DNA from: a virus | DNA length: 27,221 nucleotides | Strand: one strand, 5' to 3' | Virus record (IMG/VR): IMGVR_UViG_3300032088_002113 | Coordinates: 1-27,221 of that record | Part shown: positions 1-5,091 of the stretch, piece after piece | How the letters are laid out: every line of letters begins with the position of its first letter | Numbering within the stretch: the first letter of the stretch is position 1 | Notes under the pieces: model-generated | Told to the model about the DNA's origin: nothing | Databases searched by the model: none | The model's input: the letters and a program-made list of their open reading frames with translations, nothing else | Translations under genes and position numbers: made by a program

Positions 1-1
1 C

Positions 2-121
2 CAAGGCTTAGGAATTCCGATGGTGCGTCTCATATCCGATAAAGCGCGGGTAACGGAAGGTGAGGTTGTGAGATACGCTAACCACAAAGAAACTATTATT
101 TTTGAAAAGGTGACGCCCTGA
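2..121 (+). CDS. 3' end of an upstream protein, 5' truncated by the window edge
   Basis: A frame is open from the window edge to a TGA at 119-121 and encodes 39 residues ending in EKVTP. The residues are a normal mix of charged and hydrophobic side chains (for example VRLISDKARVTEG). An in-frame ATG at 20 could be the start of a 33-residue peptide, but the frame stays open upstream of it, so a longer gene cut by the edge is more likely. The stop codon lies inside the first copy of the TGAACCCTG repeat that fills the junction with the next gene. No family is recognisable from so short a fragment. Confidence 0.5.
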   Translation, partial: QGLGIPMVRLISDKARVTEGEVVRYANHKETIIFEKVTP

Positions 122-158
122 ACCCTGCACCTTGAACCCTGAACCCTGTAACCTGAAC
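119..158 (+). repeat. TGAACCCTG-type tandem repeat at gene junction
   Basis: About four imperfect copies of a 7-9 bp unit (TGAACCCTG, CACCTTG, TGAACCCTG, TAACCTGAAC) fill the whole gap between the partial upstream gene and the next ATG at 160. The first copy supplies the upstream stop codon and the last abuts the start. The decamer CTGCACCTTG (125-134) recurs at 392-401 and in inverted form at 412-421. There is no Shine-Dalgarno sequence. Confidence 0.75.
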
Positions 159-159
159 T

Positions 160-381
160 ATGAAAAAAACAATAAGCCGAACTGCCCAGATTCACGGGCG
201 GGGATCGCAACCCTACCGTTGGGTTTCTCGACTCACAGTGGAAGAAAAGGACGCCGTGATAAGAGGGGGACTAGTCCTCATCCGTGATCACCACCCCCTG
301 TCGGGATGTGATTACAAAAAAGTTGTGTATGATCGACGATCAAAAAGATTCGGCCACCGAAACTACAACCCTGAACCTTGA
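160..381 (+). CDS. Hypothetical small basic protein (73 aa)
   Basis: This is a 73-residue protein that I do not recognise. It is rich in Arg, Lys and His and has no membrane segment. The middle (LTVEEKDAVIRGGLVLIRDHHPLSG) could form a helix followed by a strand. The start at 160 follows the repeat array directly, with no ribosome binding site. The last residues (NYNPEP) and the stop codon are encoded by another copy of the TGAACCCTG repeat, so the C-terminal tail looks repeat-derived. It lies in a run of small plus-strand genes and may be an early or accessory phage gene; nothing more specific is supported. Confidence 0.55.
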   Translation: MKKTISRTAQIHGRGSQPYRWVSRLTVEEKDAVIRGGLVLIRDHHPLSGCDYKKVVYDRRSKRFGHRNYNPEP

Positions 382-410
382 ACCCTGACCCCTGCACCTT
401 GACCCCTGAT
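367..410 (+). repeat. TGAACCCTG-type tandem repeat, second junction array
   Basis: Consecutive degenerate units (ACCCTGA, ACCTTGA, ACCCTGA, CCCCTGCACCTTGA, CCCCTGAT) begin inside the 3' end of the 73-aa gene, supply its TGA stop, and run into the gap before the next gene. It is the same family as 119-158, sharing the decamer CTGCACCTTG. Confidence 0.75.
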
Positions 411-440
411 ACAAGGTGCAGCAATCAGGGATCATCCTGA
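392..440 (+). promoter_or_regulatory. Overlapping inverted repeats upstream of the gene at 449
   Basis: CTGCACCTTG at 392-401 pairs perfectly with CAAGGTGCAG at 412-421: a 10-bp stem with a 10-nt loop. Two competing stems are visible. CCCTGAT (404-410) can pair with ATCAGGG (424-430), and TCAGG (425-429) can pair with CCTGA (436-440). The stems exclude one another pairwise, as in an attenuator, but no uridine tract follows, so a standard terminator is not supported. The structure ends nine bases before the ATG at 449 and could affect translation. The pairing is visible; the function is inferred. Confidence 0.45.
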
Positions 441-448
441 GTTAAAAC

Positions 449-670
449 ATGAAAGAAAAAATGAGAAAACTAAACCATGAGGGCATAGACCTCCACGATT
501 ATTTCGCTGCTCAAGCCTTGAGTATGCGCCATATGCGAACTGTTCCAGTGGACCAGCAAGCCCGAAAGGCAAATGACATCGCCGATTATATGGTCGCCGA
601 AAAAGAGTATCGTTTCGCGAAGCGGAGCCAGAGACAATTTATTAACAACACAACCAAAAACACCAAATAA
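449..670 (+). CDS. Hypothetical protein (73 aa)
   Basis: A 73-residue, mostly helical, charged protein with no family match I can name. It opens MKEKMRKLNHEGIDLHDYF, and its C-terminal part is rich in Lys, Arg, Gln and Asn. It starts in the context TTAAAACATG without a Shine-Dalgarno sequence, a few bases after an inverted-repeat structure. It ends with TAA at 668-670, four bases before the ATG of the next gene, so the two are probably co-transcribed. A second in-frame ATG four codons later is an alternative start. Confidence 0.55.
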   Translation: MKEKMRKLNHEGIDLHDYFAAQALSMRHMRTVPVDQQARKANDIADYMVAEKEYRFAKRSQRQFINNTTKNTK

Positions 671-674
671 ACAA

Positions 675-1061
675 ATGAAAAAACAAAGAAGAAAACGTCA
701 CGCCTATGGACACGATAGCTCTCTGACTGCAGTCATGTCAGGCAAGCCTCAATACTTCTCGTTCCCGAGCAAGTTTCACCGTGATCGATGGGTGCAGAAG
801 GATGATGTCAATCGCTCATCCGTCTCCTCGCTCGACAGTAGTCTAGGGAAGGCACTGCGAACCGGAAGAGTGCAGGAAGTGAGTGCGAAATCTGCCGTGT
901 CTCGTATTGATGACATCATCGCGAACCTTAATGCTGACCTCAAATATTTGAAGAAGCAGGAAACCATCCTCCAGCACGAACTCGAAGAGTGCGAGAAGGA
1001 GACGGTTAGGATTTGGAAAATTATCCACTCGCTTGAAGCTCAACTCGAACACGTATCATAA
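675..1061 (+). CDS. Hypothetical coiled-coil protein (128 aa)
   Basis: I place the start at the ATG at 675, four bases after the previous stop. The frame is open further upstream from an ATG at 573, but that would overlap the previous gene by almost 100 bp. The N terminus is strongly basic (MKKQRRKRHAYG). The C-terminal third, roughly residues 75-125, is a heptad-like coiled coil containing ANLNADLKYLKKQETILQHE. The stop TAA overlaps the next ATG by one base (TAATG), a coupling arrangement. A basic tip plus coiled coil would suit an oligomeric nucleic-acid-associated protein, but the function is unknown. Confidence 0.6.
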   Translation: MKKQRRKRHAYGHDSSLTAVMSGKPQYFSFPSKFHRDRWVQKDDVNRSSVSSLDSSLGKALRTGRVQEVSAKSAVSRIDDIIANLNADLKYLKKQETILQHELEECEKETVRIWKIIHSLEAQLEHVS

Positions 1062-1381
1062 TGATCACGCTCACCGTAGTGTCCCTGCTAATCGCGGGGA
1101 CACTCGTCCTCTTCCTCTTCCGATCTGGTTCATCGTTCGATGGTGAACTAAGCCGTTATGCCAACCACATTAGAAGGCTCACGATCATCGAAGAGATCGC
1201 CGCCGATGCGGTAGCCGCTGATCTATCACCTTGGAAGCAGACCTGTTACGTCGATGATCAAGTGATGAAGCGATTCAATCTCCGGCCCGTGAACCAGATC
1301 GATGGGGATTACCTACTGCTCGTGGATTATGCGAGCCAAGTGTATGAGGAAACCAAACGCATCCGAAGCGGAAAGAATTGA
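1061..1381 (+). CDS. Small membrane-anchored protein (106 aa)
   Basis: The N terminus is a single hydrophobic segment (residues 2-20, ITLTVVSLLIAGTLVLFLF) followed by an Arg. The rest, about 85 residues, is soluble and charged. With no lysine or arginine before the segment and an Arg after it, the C-terminal part probably faces the cytoplasm. The start overlaps the previous stop by one base (TAATG). Lysis accessory proteins and superinfection-exclusion proteins can look like this, but no family signature is visible and no endolysin lies nearby, so the role is unassigned. Confidence 0.6.
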   Translation: MITLTVVSLLIAGTLVLFLFRSGSSFDGELSRYANHIRRLTIIEEIAADAVAADLSPWKQTCYVDDQVMKRFNLRPVNQIDGDYLLLVDYASQVYEETKRIRSGKN

Positions 1382-1391
1382 CAACCAACCC

Positions 1392-1411
1392 AGCCCTGAT
1401 ACATTGGGGCT
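1392..1411 (+). repeat. Junction hairpin carrying the CCCTGATACA repeat decamer
   Basis: The 51-bp gap after the membrane-protein gene contains AGCCC (1392-1396) that can pair with GGGCT (1407-1411). It also contains the decamer CCCTGATACA (1394-1403), identical to 404-413 in the earlier array. It may be a decayed copy of the same junction repeat. No uridine tract follows. Confidence 0.35.
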
Positions 1412-1432
1412 TCAACTAAATACCTAAATACT

Positions 1433-1873
1433 ATGGCAACTAAACTAGAAGTTCCCGTCATACGGGAGATAAAGATAGGCGAGAAAGATTATCTCGCGAG
1501 CATGGTTCCTCACCCGAACCTACCTCCTCGTTTCGTGCTTCGACAGAAGCGACATAAGGGTGAGGACTCAATAGATATGGCCTCGCTTTTGAAGCGTGCG
1601 GAAAAGCGTGCGGAAAAGCGTACGCCTTCCCGTATCCCAAGGGGTCGGACTCTCTCGGCGAAAGAGATCCGCTCCAAAATCTCAGAGCAGGACATTGCTG
1701 CGGAGACTAAGCTAATCCTCCAGTCAATCGTCGATGACCTCTTCGCCATCGAGGAGGAGGACATGGGGTTTGGGCAACTAAAGTATTGCCCGATATGCCA
1801 TGAGGTATCGCGAGCTGATAAATTCGTTTCATACAAATGCCGTGACTGTCATCAACAATACCCAAACAAATGA
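1433..1873 (+). CDS. Hypothetical protein with C-terminal zinc ribbon (146 aa)
   Basis: The last 30 residues contain CPIC and, 15 residues later, CRDC, the paired CxxC knuckles of a zinc ribbon (C118 and C121, C136 and C139 approximately). The middle is basic and includes KRAEKRAEKRT, encoded by a tandem 12-bp DNA repeat. The N-terminal 50 residues resemble a small beta-rich domain of unknown type. The ribbon suggests nucleic-acid or protein binding; no catalytic motif is visible. It starts at an ATG in an AT-rich leader without a Shine-Dalgarno sequence. Its stop overlaps the next start (ATGA), so it is coupled to the DnaA domain IV-like gene downstream. Confidence 0.65.
   Translation: MATKLEVPVIREIKIGEKDYLASMVPHPNLPPRFVLRQKRHKGEDSIDMASLLKRAEKRAEKRTPSRIPRGRTLSAKEIRSKISEQDIAAETKLILQSIVDDLFAIEEEDMGFGQLKYCPICHEVSRADKFVSYKCRDCHQQYPNK
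1592..1624 (+). repeat. Coding tandem repeat, 12-bp unit
   Basis: The unit AAGCGTGCGGAA occurs twice exactly (1592-1603, 1604-1615) and then partially with one change (1616-1624). It encodes the repeating tetrapeptide KRAE within the zinc-ribbon protein. The 12-bp period keeps the frame, so copy number could vary without disrupting the gene. Confidence 0.8.
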
Positions 1874-2181
1874 CTGAAGAGATGTTAAATAATCCTACCA
1901 TGATGCAGGAGTGCATCGTGGTGGACACAACCCGCCTTATCAAAGAGGCTTCGAAGGAGTTTAATCTCCCCCCTCAATGGATCATGTCAGCGATGGCTAC
2001 GGCCCCGAAGGGGAGGACTTTCAGGACTCGAATCGAGTCGAGCCATGCTCGCCACCGAGTGATTACTGAACTAGCCGACATGGGGTATCCCCGAGATCTC
2101 ATCGCTCGATCATTTGATCTTGGTCGAGACTCAATCAACACGATTATCCGTGAATTCAGAAAAAAGAACCATGAACATTGA
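1870..2181 (+). CDS. Small DNA-binding protein, DnaA domain IV-like helix-turn-helix (103 aa)
   Basis: The C-terminal half (about residues 52-98: HARHRVITELADMGYPRDLI followed by ARSFDLGRDSINTIIREFRK) follows the pattern of the DnaA C-terminal domain: a helix, a turn at MGYP, IA..F, then the GRD-S-I recognition helix where DnaA has GRDHTTV. No AAA+ ATPase domain is present, so it is a stand-alone DNA-binding module. Such proteins could act as regulators or in replication initiation, but the target is unknown. The start codon overlaps the previous stop (ATGA), and the 3' end overlaps the next gene by 11 bp. The HTH assignment comes from the pattern alone; another HTH superfamily is possible. 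Confidence 0.55.
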   Translation: MTEEMLNNPTMMQECIVVDTTRLIKEASKEFNLPPQWIMSAMATAPKGRTFRTRIESSHARHRVITELADMGYPRDLIARSFDLGRDSINTIIREFRKKNHEH

Positions 2182-2368
2182 CATTGTAAAACACCTCACC
2201 GAGGCAGAACAAGTAAGGGTCCAACTCCTCCATGATGAGGTGGCTCTTTTAAATCAAAAGATCACTCGCGTGAGCAACCAACGCGACAGTCTGAATCGTG
2301 AGATCACGCGCATCGTGAACCTTGAACCCTTAAACATGAATCCAGATGCTGGTAAGACGACTGACTAA
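2171..2368 (+). CDS. Hypothetical coiled-coil protein (65 aa)
   Basis: I choose the ATG at 2171, which overlaps the previous gene by 11 bp, over the ATG at 2114, which would overlap by 68 bp. The protein is a short helical coil (LLHDEVALLNQKITRVSNQR) followed by a tail, NLEPLNMNPDAGKTTD. Part of the tail is encoded by a TGAACCTTGAACCCT repeat copy, so it is probably repeat-derived. The gene overlaps the next one by 23 bp. No family is recognised. Confidence 0.5.
   Translation: MNIDIVKHLTEAEQVRVQLLHDEVALLNQKITRVSNQRDSLNREITRIVNLEPLNMNPDAGKTTD
2316..2330 (+). repeat. Intragenic TGAACCTTGAACCCT repeat copy
   Basis: Two units of the same repeat family as at 119-158 and 367-410, here read through in frame as VNLEPL near the end of the 65-aa gene and just ahead of the AAACATG at 2333-2339. 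Confidence 0.6.
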
Positions 2369-2636
2369 GGGACTCTACGAGGTCCATGATATGTGTAGGT
2401 CGCATTACAGGGTGGAGGACATCCATCGCCTCGGAGCATTCGACATTACCGAACTGATCCCCCTCGGATCTTCACCATCTGATTACAGGTGGGGGATCTG
2501 GGAGCAGAGCGAGGGTGAGTGGACCCACATCGATGGTAACCCGACTCTCAAAGAGTGCCTTGAAGTAATTGAAACGCTGGCAGCAGCCAGCCAACTAGGA
2601 ATAGAAGAAGATGAAGATGATAATGAATATAATTAA
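2346..2636 (+). CDS. Hypothetical protein (96 aa)
   Basis: A compact, Trp-containing globular protein (RWGIWEQSEGEWTHIDGNP) with a predicted C-terminal helix and an acidic tail ending EEDEDDNEYN. The acidic tail and alternating strand/helix pattern resemble many small phage early proteins, but I cannot name a family. It overlaps the genes on both sides (23 bp upstream, 26 bp downstream), so it sits in one translation-coupled string. Confidence 0.55.
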   Translation: MLVRRLTKGLYEVHDMCRSHYRVEDIHRLGAFDITELIPLGSSPSDYRWGIWEQSEGEWTHIDGNPTLKECLEVIETLAAASQLGIEEDEDDNEYN

Positions 2637-2829
2637 TAGAAGAAGAGTGCCACGTTTGAGTGAACACACGCCGCTGCAACGCATGATCTTCAACGATCAG
2701 GTGAGGCAAAGATTATCCCAGCCGATCAAAGATGATCCATACACTCTGTGCCTCAACAAGGGGACTGGAGCGTGGTCAGAGTGGTGCGGCGTAACATGGA
2801 TACGTAAGAGGCATGAAGACTCTGTTTGA
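2611..2829 (+). CDS. Hypothetical basic protein (72 aa)
   Basis: A 72-residue protein with a basic N terminus (NIINRRRVPRLSEH) and a Trp/Cys-containing C-terminal part (GAWSEWCGVTWIRKRH). The start is uncertain: ATGs at 2611, 2617 and 2623 are all in frame, and 2623 gives the smallest overlap with the previous gene. Its 3' end overlaps the helicase start by 17 bp. It is unrecognised; its position between a short unknown gene and the helicase suggests co-expression with the helicase. Confidence 0.5.
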   Translation: MKMIMNIINRRRVPRLSEHTPLQRMIFNDQVRQRLSQPIKDDPYTLCLNKGTGAWSEWCGVTWIRKRHEDSV

Positions 2830-4186
2830 ACCTCAGCGTGAGGCCGCTGATTTCTTCTTGTCTGTCTTACAGGACGGCAGGAACACGCTTGATTCATCGC
2901 AGATGGGAACTGGTAAGACTGTGGTCGGCTCTCAAGTCGCTCTATCTCTACTTGAGCAGGGCGAGATTGATCACGTTGCGGTGCTATGCCCCAAGGCAGT
3001 ATTCCCAACATGGAAGTCAGAGCTTGAGGAAGTAGGTATCGACCCACTGTTCATCCTCAATGTCGAGAAGTTGAGGACGGGTAAGAGTGAATGGGTTAGT
3101 AAGATAGGGAAGAAGACGTATAACTGGAAGCTTCCACCCAATACACTCATGCTTGTCGATGAGATCCACAAACTCAAAGGACCGTGGACTATGAACGCTA
3201 ACCTCCTGATTGCTTTGGTGAAACAGGGAGTCCGAGTGCATGGTATGAGTGGAACCCCGTGTGATTCTCCATTGGAGATGAGACCCTTGGGTTATATGTT
3301 GAAGCTCCACTCGAACGATGTTTCGAGGGGGAACCTGCCCAGCTATTTCAAATGGATGACAATGCTGAAGTGTGGTAAGGGACACTGGGGCGGGTATGAA
3401 ATGAGAGACCCGAGGTTCGCATTGAACTGGTTGAGGAATGCAATGTATGGGACATCGACCCACGGTCTGACCGTTGATGATTTCCCTGACTCCTTCAAAG
3501 ACAACCGAGTCCTTGTAGACCCCATCGAATTCACGGCGAACAACAAGATCAACAAGGCATACAAGGAGTTGAATATGTCTGCCGAGGATGTGAAGTCTTA
3601 CATTGAAGACGGGAAGATCTCCGAACGATTGATGAATGCCCAAGAAGAAGATGACGATCCGATGATCGTTAAGATCCTTCGAGCTAGGCAGGAGTGTGAG
3701 TTGCTCAAGATCAAAGACATATCGACGATGGCAATGGATGCCGTCGAGGAAGGACATAACGTGGTAGTCTTTCTGAATTTCAGTGAGTCCCTTAGGGATC
3801 TATCTGCCCTGATTGGGTGTGATTATATTGACGGCTCGACCCCACCAACTAAGCGTAATGAATTGATCGATGCATTCCAACGAGATGAGATAAATATCCT
3901 AGTGATTAACGCCGCCACTGGGGGGACAGGCATCTCTCTCCACGACACTCACGGCAATCGACCCCGCCTCTCATTGATCTCTCCCAGTTTTAACGCCAAA
4001 GAATTCGCTCAAGTAATCGGGCGCATCCACCGAAACGGGGCGAAGAGTGATGCTCTCCAACGTGTCCTGTTATCCCACGGTTCCATTGAGGAATACGTAA
4101 TGAAAGCTATTGATCGAAAGCTTGCCAACATGAAAACGATCCACCAATCTGAACCCTGTATCCTGAACACTACTCATTATGAATGA
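2813..4186 (+). CDS. SNF2-like superfamily 2 helicase/translocase (457 aa)
   Basis: Superfamily 2 motifs appear in order: Walker A MGTGKT (31-36), motif Ia around VLCPKAVFPTWKSE (57-70), Walker B DEIH (116-119), motif III SGTP (146-149), motif V ATGGTGISL (368-376), and motif VI QVIGRIHRNG (400-409). The DEIH box, GTP motif and Q-x-x-G-R-x-H-R form fit the SNF2-like group of ATP-dependent DNA translocases, in a minimal two-RecA-domain version typical of phages. It probably acts on replicating or recombining phage DNA. There are no nuclease or RING additions. The last 14 residues (HQSEPCILNTTHYE) are encoded partly by the TGAACCCTG repeat. It overlaps the next gene by 8 bp. Confidence 0.9.
   Translation: MKTLFEPQREAADFFLSVLQDGRNTLDSSQMGTGKTVVGSQVALSLLEQGEIDHVAVLCPKAVFPTWKSELEEVGIDPLFILNVEKLRTGKSEWVSKIGKKTYNWKLPPNTLMLVDEIHKLKGPWTMNANLLIALVKQGVRVHGMSGTPCDSPLEMRPLGYMLKLHSNDVSRGNLPSYFKWMTMLKCGKGHWGGYEMRDPRFALNWLRNAMYGTSTHGLTVDDFPDSFKDNRVLVDPIEFTANNKINKAYKELNMSAEDVKSYIEDGKISERLMNAQEEDDDPMIVKILRARQECELLKIKDISTMAMDAVEEGHNVVVFLNFSESLRDLSALIGCDYIDGSTPPTKRNELIDAFQRDEINILVINAATGGTGISLHDTHGNRPRLSLISPSFNAKEFAQVIGRIHRNGAKSDALQRVLLSHGSIEEYVMKAIDRKLANMKTIHQSEPCILNTTHYE
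4149..4168 (+). repeat. TGAACCCTG-type repeat inside the helicase 3' end
   Basis: CTGAACCCTG followed by TATCCTGAAC resembles the 5' junction sequence CTGAACCCTGTAACCTGAAC at 139-158 (18 of 20 positions by eye). Here it is in frame and encodes SEPCILN, just before the stop and the next gene's ATG. Confidence 0.65.
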
Positions 4187-4481
4187 ACCCACGAACACCT
4201 TCACCGCAGATCTGATGCTCGAATCAGATTACTTCGACGGTGAGAAAATAAAACTGTCTCTGAAATCCAAAAGGGACAACCACATAAACAACCCATCGGG
4301 GTGGTCTATCATTGCCTTCTCCCCATCGGCAAGCATACGATGTGTCCGAGGGCATCAAGCGAAGCACGTTGATATCTTTATCAGGACACTCCAAACTCTG
4401 ATAGGTAACCATGACGAGTTGGTCTTCTTTGAAATCAGAGATGCCATCGCCAGAATAACCCAAGCCGAACTAGCAGCATGA
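4179..4481 (+). CDS. Hypothetical protein (100 aa)
   Basis: A 100-residue mixed alpha/beta protein with no recognisable family. It starts within the end of the helicase gene (8-bp overlap) and its stop overlaps the start of the DUF1599-like gene (ATGA), so it is translated between two functionally recognisable proteins. Notable segments are KLSLKSKRDNHINNP and the helix-forming C terminus DELVFFEIRDAIARITQAEL. There is no membrane segment or cysteine cluster. Confidence 0.6.
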   Translation: MNEPTNTFTADLMLESDYFDGEKIKLSLKSKRDNHINNPSGWSIIAFSPSASIRCVRGHQAKHVDIFIRTLQTLIGNHDELVFFEIRDAIARITQAELAA

Positions 4482-4870
4482 CGCAAGAAGAACTACTCAA
4501 GATGCATGAGAATACATGCAACAAATGCCGCCGCATAATGGAGCGTAAGAACTCTGACTACACAGGGGGAAAGGAAGCAGAGGATGTATTTGCTAACTTC
4601 CGATCAGCTACTTACCTTGGTGTGCATCCTGTAACCGGAATCCTGATGCGTGTGATGGATAAGATCCAAAGGATTCGGACGTTCACGAACGATGGTGCAT
4701 TGAGTGTGAGTGATGAGTCAGTTGATGACGCTTTCGAAGACATCATTAACTACGCCATCTTAGGTAAGGCCATGTTGAAGCAAGAAAAAAGGGAACAGCC
4801 AGATCCACTGACTGATCCCCTTGAAGAGATTGAAAAATACTACAGGTTATCTACTGATCACAAAGACTAG
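4478..4870 (+). CDS. DUF1599 / nucleotide modification-associated domain 1 (Nmad1) protein (130 aa)
   Basis: The sequence carries the signature elements of the DUF1599/Nmad1 family in order: K-N-x-D-Y (24-28), FANFR (38-42), LGVHPVTGILMRVMDKIQR (47-65), and DESVDDAFEDIINY (79-92). The family is all-helical and resembles MazG/dUTPase-type nucleotide pyrophosphatases; the D-E-x-x-D-D and D-x-x-N-Y acidic residues are the likely metal-binding set. It has been linked by genome context to modified-nucleotide metabolism in phages. No other base-modification gene is visible in this window, so a nucleotide-pool role is inferred. It is the last gene of the left plus-strand block, and its stop overlaps the convergent gene's stop. 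Confidence 0.75.
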   Translation: MTQEELLKMHENTCNKCRRIMERKNSDYTGGKEAEDVFANFRSATYLGVHPVTGILMRVMDKIQRIRTFTNDGALSVSDESVDDAFEDIINYAILGKAMLKQEKREQPDPLTDPLEEIEKYYRLSTDHKD

Positions 4871-5091
4871 TAGCCCATACGCTTCTCAACATTATCAGCA
4901 AAGGAAGTGCGGCTAGGTTTGGCCGCTTTCTTTTTTGCTGCTTTCTTCTTAGCCGTTTTCTTCTTGGCTGGTTTGCTGTGTCCGTATTTCATTTTCTTTA
5001 GTTTGAGATGTTGCTCATATGTCTTAGCTAATACTGCCTCCCCCGTTTTGGGGTTATACATATTATGTGGTTTGAATTCTTCTTTCTTCAT
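4867..5091 (-). CDS. Small lysine-rich basic protein (74 aa)
   Basis: The C-terminal half is a lysine/alanine tract, KPAKKKTAKKKAAKKKAAKP, resembling histone H1 or bacterial histone-like tails. The N-terminal half (MKKEEFKPHNMYNPKTGEAV) is not recognised. It is translated directly after the 3411-aa protein with a one-base stop/start overlap (TAATG), so it is probably made with the virion proteins. Binding to packaged DNA or to acidic partners is plausible from composition only. Its stop codon overlaps the convergent DUF1599-like gene's stop within a shared CTAG. Confidence 0.65.
   Translation of the reverse strand: MKKEEFKPHNMYNPKTGEAVLAKTYEQHLKLKKMKYGHSKPAKKKTAKKKAAKKKAAKPSRTSFADNVEKRMGY

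Noticed and set aside
119-410. Possible telomere-like or genome-end repeats from the TGAACCC unit
   Set aside because: Copies are interspersed between genes and inside coding ends rather than at a terminus, and are degenerate.
3017-3757. A 246-codon minus-strand open frame
   Set aside because: It lies wholly inside the SNF2-like helicase gene, whose motifs span the same bases on the plus strand.
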